This document shows, one piece after another, positions 1 to 8,155 of a DNA stretch of 64,000 nt (position 1 is the stretch's first letter; every line of letters starts with the position of its first letter). The notes beneath the pieces were generated by a model. It ran no database searches, was not told where the DNA came from, and saw only the letters and a program-made list of their open reading frames with translations. The DNA lies in assembly GCF_013346935.1 (NCBI RefSeq), contig NZ_JAAEEB010000001.1, forward strand, positions 276,830 through 340,829. Reading direction: 5' to 3'. A program made the translations under genes and the position numbers. The stretch is from Lactobacillus melliventris. Its GTDB lineage: Bacteria; Bacillota; Bacilli; Lactobacillales; Lactobacillaceae.

Positions 1-89
1 ACTAATAAATCAGTTTCGGATACTTTACCGACTAAAGTTGGACCTGATCCGATGATTAATACTTTATCTAAATCATTATCTAAAGGCAT
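1..89 (-). CDS. carB: Carbamoyl-phosphate synthase large subunit, N-terminus only (cut by window edge)
   Basis: Thirty codons are visible, from an ATG at 89, two bases after the carA stop codon. The reading begins MPLDNDLDKVLIIGSGP, which is the start of the first ATP-grasp half of CarB. The large subunit makes carbamoyl phosphate from bicarbonate, ATP and ammonia for pyrimidines or arginine. The residues after GSGP are unusual: family members normally continue with a IxIGQAxEFDY segment, whereas here I read TLVGKVSETDL, with Lys at position 22 where Gln is normal. This matches the divergence of the CarA partner. The rest of the gene lies outside the window, so activity cannot be judged. Confidence 0.8.
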   Translation of the reverse strand, partial: MPLDNDLDKVLIIGSGPTLVGKVSETDLL

Positions 90-91
90 GT

Positions 92-1147
92 TTACACCAT
101 CATCTTTACAAAGTTATCAAAAATGGGAAGAGCATCTAGACTTCCTGGTGCTCCTTCGGCATTGAAAGCTGTACCAATTACCTTATTGGTTTTATTGCTG
201 TAACCGGCAAGTAATTCACTGTGAAGATCGTAAAATTCTCTTTCCATTTTGAATTGAACGCTGTTTGGCAGAACCAGTTGATCAATATTCATAGCCACTT
301 GCCAAATCTTGTTTGTATTTTGATCAATTACAGGATAATTAATACCATTATATGGTTGTGGTAAGTCGACAAGTTCAAAATTCAAAAAATCGCTTAATGT
401 TAAAAACCCTAAGCCAATTCCCCAAATGGGAATTTGACCATAAAATGCTGAAAGAATTGGTTCTAGGTCTGGCATTAATTCATTTGGCCTGCCAGGCCCT
501 CCCGAGATGATAATTCCTTGCGGTCGCAAATTTTCAATATCGGGCACAGCAACATTATATGGTAAAACTGTAGCATTAACCTTTCTTAAAGATAATTCTC
601 TAAGCATGGAATGCTTTAAACCAAGATCAATTATAGCTACAGTTTTCCCTACATTAGGTACTGCATAGGCATTCTTAGTAGAAACAGCTGCAGATTTGTT
701 TTTAGGCAATACTAAGGCTTTAATTTGGTCAAAAGCGTGTTCATCATTTGTGTCCATAATCGACGCTTTGATTGTTTTCTCCTTATTCAAAAGATGAACT
801 AAGGCTCTGGTATCGACATTAAAAATTGCTGGTATATTTTTTTCTTTTAAAAAAGAAGCTAAATCCTGAAAGTTGCCACTTTCGGAAATATTTTGTGCAA
901 CATCATTGGCGATTATTCCTTTTACTGTCGGATTAATGCTTTCATAGTCAATAGCATTAATACCGTTGCCACCAATCATTGGGGCAGTAAATACAAGAAT
1001 TTTACCTGTATTGGTTGGGTCAGTCAGTGCTTCTTGATAACCAAAATTACCCGTTTGAATTGCTAACTCACCGGTAGAAATTATTGAAGCTCCTAATCCT
1101 TCTCCTGGAAAAGATTGACCATTTTCCAGAATCAAATATCGTTTCAT
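92..1147 (-). CDS. carA: Divergent carbamoyl-phosphate synthase small subunit, glutaminase residues lost
   Basis: The protein has 351 residues, the usual CarA length, and aligns throughout: N-terminal CPSase_sm_chain domain (about 1-135, with TGxxGYQEALTDP near 32-44) and a class I glutamine amidotransferase domain (about 168-350). CarA normally hydrolyses glutamine and passes ammonia to CarB. Here the nucleophile elbow, usually GICLGHQ, reads GIGLGFL (243-249), so Gly245 replaces the catalytic Cys. The usual YHPE motif reads FNAE (328-331), so Asn329 replaces the catalytic His. The oxyanion motif is GGPGRP instead of NGPGDP. The frame is fully open and coupled to rluD upstream and carB downstream, so it looks maintained and not decayed. 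Identification as a CarA homologue is firm; glutaminase activity is very unlikely. Confidence 0.9.
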   Translation of the reverse strand: MKRYLILENGQSFPGEGLGASIISTGELAIQTGNFGYQEALTDPTNTGKILVFTAPMIGGNGINAIDYESINPTVKGIIANDVAQNISESGNFQDLASFLKEKNIPAIFNVDTRALVHLLNKEKTIKASIMDTNDEHAFDQIKALVLPKNKSAAVSTKNAYAVPNVGKTVAIIDLGLKHSMLRELSLRKVNATVLPYNVAVPDIENLRPQGIIISGGPGRPNELMPDLEPILSAFYGQIPIWGIGLGFLTLSDFLNFELVDLPQPYNGINYPVIDQNTNKIWQVAMNIDQLVLPNSVQFKMEREFYDLHSELLAGYSNKTNKVIGTAFNAEGAPGSLDALPIFDNFVKMMV

Positions 1148-2059
1148 TTAATCACTTTTTTCTCTCAATTCAGTCAGTCTTTGCAAAAAAATTCGTGGAG
1201 GTTTTACTGCAAATTCGAGCCATTTACCAGTTGTTGGCTGTCTGAACCCTAATACTTGAGCATGCAAAAATTGACCATTTCCCTTTAAGGTATGATGCGG
1301 TCCGTATAATGGGTCCCCTGCAACAGGATGTCCAATATAAGTAAGGTGTACCCTGATTTGATGAGTACGACCTGTTTCAAGTTGACATCTGAGTAAACTG
1401 TAATTTTGAAATTGTTCAAGAACAGTAAAATGTGTAATGGCTTCTTTGCCGTTTGCTACTACAGCCATTTTTTTACGATTATAATGATCGCGTCCAATTG
1501 GAGCTTCTATTGTTCCTTGTTTTTCAGAAAAATTGCCGTGTACTATTGCTAAATACAGTCTTTTATTAGTTTTTGTGGCCAATTGTTTTTCTAAACTTTC
1601 ACGCGCCAAAGCATTTTTGGCCACCATTAATAAACCAGATGTATCCTTGTCAATGCGATGGACGATGCCCGGACGAAATCCTTCAGTGCTTTTAGCCAGA
1701 TTTTTCGTATGAAATAATAATGCATTAACGAGTGTGTGATCTGGGTGTCCAGCAGCTGGATGGACTACCATACCCTGTGGCTTGTTAACTACTATAACGT
1801 CTTGATCTTCATAAACTATGTCTAATGGAATATCTTCTGGGACTAGAGCCAGTGGCTTTAATTTTGGAACAATAACCGTAATTAAGTCATTTTTTTGAAC
1901 CTTATAGGACGACTTAACTATTTTTTGGTTAACCAGGATATTTTGATCATGGAGCAATTCCTGAATTCGCGAACGTGATAAAGAAGGAATTGCGTTTGCC
2001 AGCACTTTGTCTATTCTGCCCTTTTCATCATGGATAACAAGCTGGTATTTATTTGACAT
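1148..2059 (-). CDS. rluD: RluD/YlyB-type 23S rRNA pseudouridine synthase
   Basis: This RluA-family enzyme isomerises uridine to pseudouridine in RNA. I start it at the ATG at 2059 (303 aa, MSNKYQLV) rather than a TTG 21 bases upstream, because the ATG gives the normal N-terminus. An S4-like RNA-binding domain covers about residues 5-70 (SRSRIQELL). The catalytic domain follows, with PQGMVVHPA and the motif HRIDKDTSGL, whose first Asp (about residue 137) is the catalytic one. RTHQIRVHL and GDPLYG are also typical. The start overlaps the end of lspA by 11 bases and the stop abuts the carA ATG, so lspA-rluD-carA-carB is probably one transcript. The exact target uridines are not deducible. Confidence 0.92.
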   Translation of the reverse strand: MSNKYQLVIHDEKGRIDKVLANAIPSLSRSRIQELLHDQNILVNQKIVKSSYKVQKNDLITVIVPKLKPLALVPEDIPLDIVYEDQDVIVVNKPQGMVVHPAAGHPDHTLVNALLFHTKNLAKSTEGFRPGIVHRIDKDTSGLLMVAKNALARESLEKQLATKTNKRLYLAIVHGNFSEKQGTIEAPIGRDHYNRKKMAVVANGKEAITHFTVLEQFQNYSLLRCQLETGRTHQIRVHLTYIGHPVAGDPLYGPHHTLKGNGQFLHAQVLGFRQPTTGKWLEFAVKPPRIFLQRLTELREKSD

Positions 2060-2516
2060 CGTTTTTTTCGCTTTCGTCAAAAAAGAGTAGATAAATAAAT
2101 ACCAATATTATGCCAATTGTAATGGCAGAGTCAGCAATATTAAAAATATTGAAGTGAATAAAGTCAACTTGAATCATATCAATAACATACTTTAAATGAA
2201 TACGGTCAATTAAATTGCCAATAATTCCGCCTAAAACCAGTGCTACACCAGAATCAAAAAGCTTACTATGAAAATTGTTTCGTAGCAGGTAATATAAACA
2301 AATTACGATAGCGATAATACTAATCAGGTAAAAAAGTCCCATTTGACCGGGCAAAATATTCCAAGCAGCTCCGTCATTTTGTACATAAGTAAATGAAAAA
2401 ACGTGGGGAATAATCTGCTGCGTTTCTCCCAGCTGGTAATTACCGGCAATAAAGGATTTCAACCCTTGATCAAGAAGTACAATAAATAATGAAATAATTA
2501 AATATAAGAATTGCAT
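2049..2516 (-). CDS. lspA: Lipoprotein signal peptidase (signal peptidase II)
   Basis: A 155-residue protein with four hydrophobic segments (about 3-20, 60-78, 88-104, 130-148), as expected for this aspartic membrane protease that removes signal peptides from diacylglyceryl-prolipoproteins. The conserved GNLIDR block (100-105) is followed by VIDM with Asp113, and the NIADSAIT block holds Asp129; these two are the catalytic aspartates of the family. It is the first gene of a run with rluD and carAB, matching the lspA-ylyB-pyr order of other Firmicutes. fhs ends only upstream at 4202-2526 on the same strand, nine bases before the lspA start, so lspA may be cotranscribed with fhs. Confidence 0.95.
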   Translation of the reverse strand: MQFLYLIISLFIVLLDQGLKSFIAGNYQLGETQQIIPHVFSFTYVQNDGAAWNILPGQMGLFYLISIIAIVICLYYLLRNNFHSKLFDSGVALVLGGIIGNLIDRIHLKYVIDMIQVDFIHFNIFNIADSAITIGIILVFIYLLFFDESEKNDVK

Positions 2517-2525
2517 TGATACTTT

Positions 2526-4202
2526 TTAAAATAAGCCACTAATTTTACCATTATTGTCAACGTCAATATCTAATGCTGCTGGGTGTTTAGGTAATCCTGG
2601 CATATCTAAAACATGTCCAGTGGTGATAACAATAAATCCAGCTCCATTTTTCAGACTTGCGCCCTTCACATGCAAAGTAAAATCGGTTGGTGCTCCTAAT
2701 AGTTTTTGATTATCAGTAAATGAGTACTGTGTCTTGGCAATAATGACTGGCAGCCTATCCTTCCCCATTTTCTCAAGTTCATGAATATCATTTTCGGCTT
2801 TTTCAGTATATTCTACTTTAGCTGCATGATAAATTTTTTGTGCTATTTTAGCAATTTTAGTTTTTACCTTATCATCTTTTTGATAAGTGGGTACTAGCTT
2901 GCCTGCTGCTGAATTTGCTAAATCAAGGACAGCTTTCGCAGCTTCTATTCCGCCCTTTGAGCCCTGTTCATGATAATCAACGACAACAGAATCAATTCCT
3001 TCTTCTTTAATCAATTGCTGTAAAAGCGAAAGTTCATTTTCGCTGTCAGTTGCAAAATGATTAATTAAAACAATCACAGGAATACCATAATTACGCATAT
3101 TGTTCATATGTCTCTTAAGATTTGCAAAACCGCTACGTAAAGCAGACAGATTTTCTTTACTTAAGTTTTCAGTAGTACCTTCTGCTTGATATTTTAAGGC
3201 ACGTACGGTCGCTACGACCACGCTGGCATCAGGCTTTTTATCCAAATGCTCAGATACAAAGTCCATGAATTTTTGACCACCTAAGTCGCTGCCGAATCCT
3301 GCTTCAGTTAAAACATAATCACTTAAATGCAATGCTAAATTAGTTGCCATAACGGTATTGGCACCGTGGGCAATATTGGCAAAAGGTCCACCGTGTACAA
3401 GAGCGGGTGTATGTTCAATTGTTTGCACTAGATTTGGCTTTAAGGCGTTAGAAAGCAAGGCTGCAATTGCACCCTCAAATCCCAAATCCTTGACATACAC
3501 AGGCTTATCATCTTTAGTGTAGCCCACGAGCATTAGACCAATTCTCTTTTTTAAATCATTAATGTCGGTAGCCAAACACAAAATGGCCATTAGTTCATTG
3601 GCAACTGTGATTGCAAAACTGGATTTATGCTCAATTCCGTTGAACTTTGAACCTTGTCCTACAGTGATATTTCTTAAACTGCGATCATTTACGTCAATTC
3701 CTCGTTTCAAGAGAATCCGGTCAGGATCTAGTCCAAGTTCATTTCCCTGATAAATGTAGTTGTCTACTAAGGCTGCCAAAGTGTCAATAGCAGCTGTCAA
3801 GGCATGCATATCTCCCGTAAAATGGAGGTTAATGTCTTCCATTGGAATTACCTGGGCTTGTCCACCACCAGTTGCTCCGCCTTTTAAGCCAAAAACTGGG
3901 CCCATTGAAGGTTCGCGCAAGGCAATCATCGTTTTCTGGTGTAATTGATTGTTAATGGCATCTCCCAGACCAATAGTCATTGTTGATTTACCTTCTCCAG
4001 CTGGAGTTGGAGAAATTGAAGTAACCAGAATCAGTTTACCAAGGTGCTTGTTCGCCAGTGTCTTTTTAATTGCCTGCCAATTGATCTTGGCCTTATCATT
4101 GCCATATGGCTCAATATCTGTACTACTTAAGCCAACCTTAGCAGCAATTTCGTTAATGGGTAATGCGTGTGCTTCTTGTGCAATTTGAATATCTGATTTC
4201 AT
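2526..4202 (-). CDS. fhs: Formate-tetrahydrofolate ligase
   Basis: A 558-residue enzyme, the family's usual length, that makes 10-formyl-tetrahydrofolate from formate, ATP and THF and so supplies one-carbon units for purines and fMet-tRNA. The ATP-binding loop reads [14 protein letters not shown] (about 66-79), followed by [18 protein letters not shown] and the THF-binding region [16 protein letters not shown] segment ([15 protein letters not shown]). The C-terminal ends in a conserved GLPKHPAA block. The ATG at 4202 follows an AGAGG ribosome binding site; another ATG seven bases upstream is out of frame. It precedes lspA by nine bases. Confidence 0.96.
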   Translation of the reverse strand: MKSDIQIAQEAHALPINEIAAKVGLSSTDIEPYGNDKAKINWQAIKKTLANKHLGKLILVTSISPTPAGEGKSTMTIGLGDAINNQLHQKTMIALREPSMGPVFGLKGGATGGGQAQVIPMEDINLHFTGDMHALTAAIDTLAALVDNYIYQGNELGLDPDRILLKRGIDVNDRSLRNITVGQGSKFNGIEHKSSFAITVANELMAILCLATDINDLKKRIGLMLVGYTKDDKPVYVKDLGFEGAIAALLSNALKPNLVQTIEHTPALVHGGPFANIAHGANTVMATNLALHLSDYVLTEAGFGSDLGGQKFMDFVSEHLDKKPDASVVVATVRALKYQAEGTTENLSKENLSALRSGFANLKRHMNNMRNYGIPVIVLINHFATDSENELSLLQQLIKEEGIDSVVVDYHEQGSKGGIEAAKAVLDLANSAAGKLVPTYQKDDKVKTKIAKIAQKIYHAAKVEYTEKAENDIHELEKMGKDRLPVIIAKTQYSFTDNQKLLGAPTDFTLHVKGASLKNGAGFIVITTGHVLDMPGLPKHPAALDIDVDNNGKISGLF

Positions 4203-4308
4203 TGCGCATGCCTCTTTCTGTATATAAATTTAATAACTAAACATCCATCTTATGTAATATCCTTTTCATATTAGAATTTAGGTCCCACCTTTTCTTTAAT
4301 CAATTGTC

Positions 4309-4314
4309 ATTATA
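4309..4314 (-). promoter_or_regulatory. Probable -10 element upstream of fhs
   Basis: A perfect TATAAT lies on the minus strand about 110 bases before the fhs ATG, in an AT-rich intergenic region. No good -35 hexamer stands at 17 bases. The resulting leader would be about 100 nt; I looked for a tetrahydrofolate riboswitch in it and could not recognise one. Confidence 0.4.
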
Positions 4315-4410
4315 TCAAACATTAAGCATTTTTTATGCATAACCTGCTATAAATTATGAATAAAGCTAAATTTTCTGCAATAAATAAAATAGCTACTTTT
4401 TCCAAATTAT

Positions 4411-4452
4411 GATATGACCCCCCAAATTTAAGACAAATTTGGCGGTCACATC
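4411..4452. repeat. Long imperfect inverted repeat between a membrane-protein gene and fhs
   Basis: The arms are GATATGACCCCCCAAATTT and AAATTTGGCGGTCACATC with a five-base loop, pairing over about 17 bases with one mismatch and one bulge. It lies just downstream of the stop codon of the gene ending at 4468. There is no T-run directly after it on either strand, so it is not a canonical intrinsic terminator, though it could still end the upstream transcript. Confidence 0.55.
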
Positions 4453-4467
4453 ACTATTCTATTTTGA

Positions 4468-4800
4468 CTATTTTTCAAATCTTAACAAATAATAGTGACC
4501 AAATTCGTCCAATTTAATTTCATAAATTTTAAAAAAATGCCATTGCAGTAAAATAGTTGGCTCAGATAACATTTTGGTCCTAGAACGAAATGGGAGTTTG
4601 AATATGCTCGTATCCCAATAAGAATTAAAATAAGTATAGAGCAATAAAATAAGGAAAATTAAAGCACAAATAAGTGCTGGCCAATTAAAAACTTTAGTGC
4701 TTTCATATAAAAATATCAGACTCAAGAAAAATACAATTAAGATCCAGCAAAAATATATTAATCCACTGCGACCTAAAATAATAAAATGCTTTTTTTTCAT
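4468..4800 (-). CDS. Small two-TM membrane protein of unknown function
   Basis: The start is the ATG at 4800 (110 aa, MKKKHFII), preceded by AGGG at good spacing; a TTG 21 bases upstream is less likely. Two hydrophobic segments are visible (about residues 10-35 and 38-60), then a charged C-terminal part of about 50 residues (FRSRTKM ... EIKLDEFGHYYLLRFEK). I do not recognise the family. It begins 12 bases downstream, in transcript order, of the start of the metallophosphoesterase stop region, so the two are likely cotranscribed. Confidence 0.6.
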   Translation of the reverse strand: MKKKHFIILGRSGLIYFCWILIVFFLSLIFLYESTKVFNWPALICALIFLILLLYTYFNSYWDTSIFKLPFRSRTKMLSEPTILLQWHFFKIYEIKLDEFGHYYLLRFEK

Positions 4801-4811
4801 AAAAATCCCTG

Positions 4812-6041
4812 TTAATACCAAACTTCTGCATTGAGGTTACTGTGATTACTAGTATCGAATAAAGTTTTCATATAGTCGCTAAAGCGCGGCCTTTGACTAA
4901 CTAAGATGTTAAATTCTTTAGACGAGTATAAATTTTTTAGTTGCTTTTTTGCGATATGATTATGACCCGTAAAATATTGATAATTCATTTCAATAAAAAG
5001 ACGGTTTACCCTTTTTAGCAATCTAGATTGATCATCGTTTAAGTGATCTTTTTTATTTGAATTACCAGTTAAATTTCTTATTTGAATCTTCTTTAAGTAG
5101 CTGTGAAAGTGAACCAGATTCGGATCTAGCCGTTCTTCTTTAGTTAAAAAAGGTTTCATATCAAATGTATGTCGCTGATATTCAATGTGATCCGGTCTTA
5201 CTTTGACTATGCCATATCCTTGATCGTATGAACAAAAACTTGAAGTAACAATTTCTGTAGTGGGTGTTTTTGCCTGTGGCTCGACGATATTTTGAGCATG
5301 AATGTGGCCGGAAAAAGCCATTTTAACCTTATAATCTTGGCATAAACGGCATAATGTTTGTGCATTGTTTAAAACAAAGCCGCGATTAACCGCCGGATTA
5401 TGAACATAAAGATTATGGTGCATGAATAAAAGTGGTTTAAGGTGCCTCATCTTGGCACTTTCTAACTGCTTTTCTAACCAGACAATTTGCTCTTCGCTTA
5501 TTTGCCCTTCAGTAGAGGGAGCTCCACTAGCTTCATGTTCACCATAAATGTTGGAATCAAGTAATAGTAAGAGGTATTCTTTATTTAATTGTACGCTGTA
5601 TGCCAATGAATTGGGATCAATACTTTGAGCACAATCATATGAGCTTTTAAAAATTCCTTGCCAATCAGTGGGACTTATTTGATGGGCATAAAGCTGATTA
5701 GGACCTTGAAAAGCTCTGGCCCACCCATCATATATGTCGTGGTTTCCTGGCAAAACCAGTAATTTAGTTTCACTTAAATTACGAAATATTTCTGCAAATT
5801 TTTGTGCCGAAATAAGCTCACCGTTAAAAGTAACGTCACCAGTAACAATAATAGCTGCCGGCTTTTTTTCATTAGCAAAAGCAGTAAAAGCCCTCAAAGC
5901 TGTTTCTTGATATACCAGGTCTTTACCCTGACTGGTATCTTGAATACGTTGAAACGCTTGACCATCATCATGCAAGCTATCTGCAATTAAATGCGTATCT
6001 GTAATTACCCAAAATTCGGTATTCGCTTTATTTGTAATCAT
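4812..6041 (-). CDS. Calcineurin-like metallophosphoesterase
   Basis: About 409 residues from the ATG at 6041; a TTG ten codons upstream lies deeper inside ypsC and is less likely. All five metal-binding blocks of the calcineurin-like family are present in order: DTHL, GDVTFNG, GNHDIYDGWAR, HHN (FMHHNLYVHN) and GHIHAQN. They bind two metal ions that hydrolyse phosphomono- or diesters. A C-terminal extension of about 110 residues is rich in Lys/Asn and has no motif I recognise. There is no signal peptide, so it is probably cytoplasmic. The substrate (nucleotide, cyclic nucleotide or other) cannot be told. Its start overlaps the end of ypsC by 14 bases. Confidence 0.88.
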   Translation of the reverse strand: MITNKANTEFWVITDTHLIADSLHDDGQAFQRIQDTSQGKDLVYQETALRAFTAFANEKKPAAIIVTGDVTFNGELISAQKFAEIFRNLSETKLLVLPGNHDIYDGWARAFQGPNQLYAHQISPTDWQGIFKSSYDCAQSIDPNSLAYSVQLNKEYLLLLLDSNIYGEHEASGAPSTEGQISEEQIVWLEKQLESAKMRHLKPLLFMHHNLYVHNPAVNRGFVLNNAQTLCRLCQDYKVKMAFSGHIHAQNIVEPQAKTPTTEIVTSSFCSYDQGYGIVKVRPDHIEYQRHTFDMKPFLTKEERLDPNLVHFHSYLKKIQIRNLTGNSNKKDHLNDDQSRLLKRVNRLFIEMNYQYFTGHNHIAKKQLKNLYSSKEFNILVSQRPRFSDYMKTLFDTSNHSNLNAEVWY

Positions 6042-7161
6042 TTTTTCTTGCCCAATATTGGTAGAAATCAACTCTTAAGTTGCCATTAAATAGTTTGCGC
6101 TTTTTGGTCGCTTTTTTACCGAAAAATTTTTCAAATGCTGGATCGCCAACCAAATAATACTGGCTGAATGTGTCATATTTTAAAAGTGACTCACCCATTT
6201 GTTTATAAATTACCTCGGCTGATTCCCGATCTTTCAGCCTTTTACCATAAGGCGGATTAGCGATTATAACCCCATTTTCTAAGTCTGTGGCAAAATCCTT
6301 TACTGCAACCTGCTTAAAGTAAATATCCTGTAAAACACCAGCATTGTTGGCGTTTAATTTGGCAATTTCTAAAATGGACTGGTCGATATCACAGGCCCAT
6401 ATTGGCTGGTCAAGAGGCTTAATTTCACTTTTAGCTTGCGCCACCAATTCATCATGAATAGAGCTGTCAAACCAATCAAAACCATCAAAAGCAAATTGCC
6501 GCCAAATCCCAGGGGCAACATTTTTCCCTATTAGAGCTGCTTCAATAGCTAAAGTACCTGAACCTGTCATGGGGTCAATCAAAGGATGGCTGCCATCATA
6601 TGGAGTTAGTTTTAATAATCCTGCCGCAAAATTTTCTTTCAGCGGTGCTCCACCATGTTCAATCCGATAGCCTCTCTTAAATAAACTGGCACCAGTAGTG
6701 TCTAGCGATATGCGGGCAATGTCTTTATTAATATGAATATCAAGAGGATATTCATTACCATTTTCTGGTAAAAAGCCACGACGATGATACTGATCGGACA
6801 TTTTATTTACAATCGCTTTTTTTACAATTGATTGAATACCAGGTTCGGAGTGCAACTTTGATCTGACTGACCGGCCTTTAACAGGAAACTTAGCGTCAAC
6901 TGGTAATAGCTCAGCCCAATCAATATCATAAACCTGATTAAAAAGGGTATCAAAATCGGTCGCCTTGAACTCCTTAAGTAAAATTTTAACGCGGTCTGCT
7001 GTTCTCAACCATAGATTGGTTTTGACAATATCTTTTTGATCGCCCTCAAAAAATACTCTACCATTCTCCGTATGGGTTTGATATCCCAGCGTTTGTAGTT
7101 CCTTTGCAACAACGCTTTCAAAGCCGACACCCATGGTTGTATATAATTGATATTTTCTCAT
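6028..7161 (-). CDS. ypsC: THUMP-domain class I RNA methyltransferase (YpsC/RlmL-like)
   Basis: A 377-residue SAM-dependent methyltransferase of the UPF0020 family, which N2-methylates guanosine in 23S rRNA in characterised relatives. A THUMP domain occupies about 45-155. The Rossmann fold follows, with the SAM-binding motif DPMTGSGTLAIEAA (about 196-209) and the catalytic NPPYGKRL (about 302-309). It ends FYQYWARK as is common in the family. The ATG at 7161 has an AAAGGA site located immediately after the T-run of the rnpB terminator, leaving no room for a separate promoter, so expression probably relies on read-through from rnpB or a promoter inside it. Confidence 0.9.
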   Translation of the reverse strand: MRKYQLYTTMGVGFESVVAKELQTLGYQTHTENGRVFFEGDQKDIVKTNLWLRTADRVKILLKEFKATDFDTLFNQVYDIDWAELLPVDAKFPVKGRSVRSKLHSEPGIQSIVKKAIVNKMSDQYHRRGFLPENGNEYPLDIHINKDIARISLDTTGASLFKRGYRIEHGGAPLKENFAAGLLKLTPYDGSHPLIDPMTGSGTLAIEAALIGKNVAPGIWRQFAFDGFDWFDSSIHDELVAQAKSEIKPLDQPIWACDIDQSILEIAKLNANNAGVLQDIYFKQVAVKDFATDLENGVIIANPPYGKRLKDRESAEVIYKQMGESLLKYDTFSQYYLVGDPAFEKFFGKKATKKRKLFNGNLRVDFYQYWARKNDYK

Positions 7162-7177
7162 CTTTTATTCTTTCCTT

Positions 7178-7214
7178 TAAAAAAAGCGTTGAGCCCTTTG
7201 AAAAGCTCAACGCT
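7178..7214 (-). terminator. Intrinsic terminator of rnpB
   Basis: AGCGTTGAGC and GCTCAACGCT form a 10-bp stem closing a short loop, followed on the minus strand by a run of seven T. The stem is also the 3' end of the RNase P RNA transcript. The Shine-Dalgarno sequence of ypsC starts directly after the T-run. Confidence 0.9.
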
Positions 7215-7602
7215 GCCAATGCAAATTTCTGTAAGCCACGTTCTGTTCGGGTATTTGTGGCATAAATACCTGTAGCAGCCATCTATCTTTGCTATATTAG
7301 TAGCAATCCAATCTTTAGTTCATTTTCTTAGATTGAACGCCCCCACCAAGTTTGGGTTGCACGCTCGCAGGGTTTACCTCGTTCCACCAAAAGTGTTTCC
7401 ACTTCTGCTTCGTCACTGTGGCACTTTTCAGAATATTCATGCATATCATTAGAATGACTTAGCACTTTTTTCGCCGTAACTTAAAATTCTTTAGCTTATT
7501 GGGCTAAATACGAACACTACAAGCATCTCAGCTCGTGCGTGCGTGGACTTTCCTCAGCCTGACCTCTTTCAGATCAAACCGCGACTGCTCAAAAATTGCA
7601 CC
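7185..7602 (-). ncRNA. rnpB: RNase P RNA, bacterial type B
   Basis: This is the catalytic RNA that trims the 5' leader of pre-tRNAs together with the protein RnpA. On the minus strand I can read the hallmark conserved segments: GAGGAAAGTCCACGC near the 5' end (CR-I region), and near the 3' end the ACAGAACGTGGCTTACA block (CR-V, pairing in P4). The length of about 415 nt and the lack of long open frames agree. Its own promoter overlaps the 3' end of gpsB and a strong terminator ends it. The gpsB-rnpB adjacency is normal in Firmicutes. Exact ends are estimated from the promoter and terminator. Confidence 0.95.
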
Positions 7603-7609
7603 ATTAAGA

Positions 7610-7637
7610 ATTATATCAAAGCTTACTCTTTTTGTAA
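7610..7637 (-). promoter_or_regulatory. Promoter of rnpB
   Basis: On the minus strand TTACAA (7632-7637) is followed after 16 bases by a perfect TATAAT (7610-7615). The -35 lies within the last codons of gpsB. The start of transcription would fall near 7602, just before the conserved rnpB sequence. Confidence 0.75.
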
Positions 7638-8063
7638 CCCATAAACTCGTTGTTCAAGATTATAAACTTTGCGTTCAAGAGTAGAAATTCGTTGAATAAT
7701 GGCCATATTAGTGGAATTTTCAGTTTGTGTATCTGATTTATTAATTGGATTGAAGCTCTGCGTTGAACGTTCATGATTAGGGGTATATGTCTTGATACTT
7801 TCCGCAGATGTTACTGGAGTTATTCTCATTGTTTTTTGTGAATCAAGAGCTTGCTCTTTATGATGGTCATCCATTAATTCACCCTGCAGCTTGCCAATTT
7901 GGCCGTAAAGGTCTTCAATTATTTGCTCAAAGGTGTCATAATCTGCAATTACTTTATCTAAAAAAGCGTCAACTTCATCTGGGTCTAAGCCTTTAACTTT
8001 TGTCCTAAATTGTTTTTTTAAAATATCCTGTGTGGATAGTTGAATATCATTTAAATCTGCCAT
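7623..8063 (-). CDS. gpsB: Cell-division protein GpsB (DivIVA-like)
   Basis: I start it at the ATG at 8063 (146 aa, MADLNDIQ); an upstream TTG sits directly on the AGGAG site and is unlikely. The N-terminal 65 residues carry the DivIVA/GpsB membrane-binding coiled coil: ILKKQFRTKVKGLDPDEVDAFLDKV is diagnostic. A variable linker rich in Ser/Thr/Asn (about 75-115) precedes a short C-terminal helix (ERKVYNLEQRVYGL) that forms the trimerisation region in relatives. GpsB docks penicillin-binding proteins at the septum and helps switch between peripheral and septal wall growth; the pbp1A gene lies 1.3 kb away. Confidence 0.93.
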   Translation of the reverse strand: MADLNDIQLSTQDILKKQFRTKVKGLDPDEVDAFLDKVIADYDTFEQIIEDLYGQIGKLQGELMDDHHKEQALDSQKTMRITPVTSAESIKTYTPNHERSTQSFNPINKSDTQTENSTNMAIIQRISTLERKVYNLEQRVYGLQKE

Positions 8064-8155
8064 GATAATATACAACTCCTTTTTTTATCACTTTTATTCT
8101 AGCAAAAACTAGCCATGCTTAAAACAAAAATGTTAATTTCGAAATAAAGTTATCC

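Noticed and set aside
92..1147. carA as a pseudogene
   Set aside because: The frame is full length with no stop or frameshift and is tightly coupled to both neighbours; only catalytic residues differ.
4203..4308. Tetrahydrofolate riboswitch in the fhs leader
   Set aside because: I could not find the conserved THF-riboswitch segments; only a promoter-like TATAAT and an AT-rich leader are seen.
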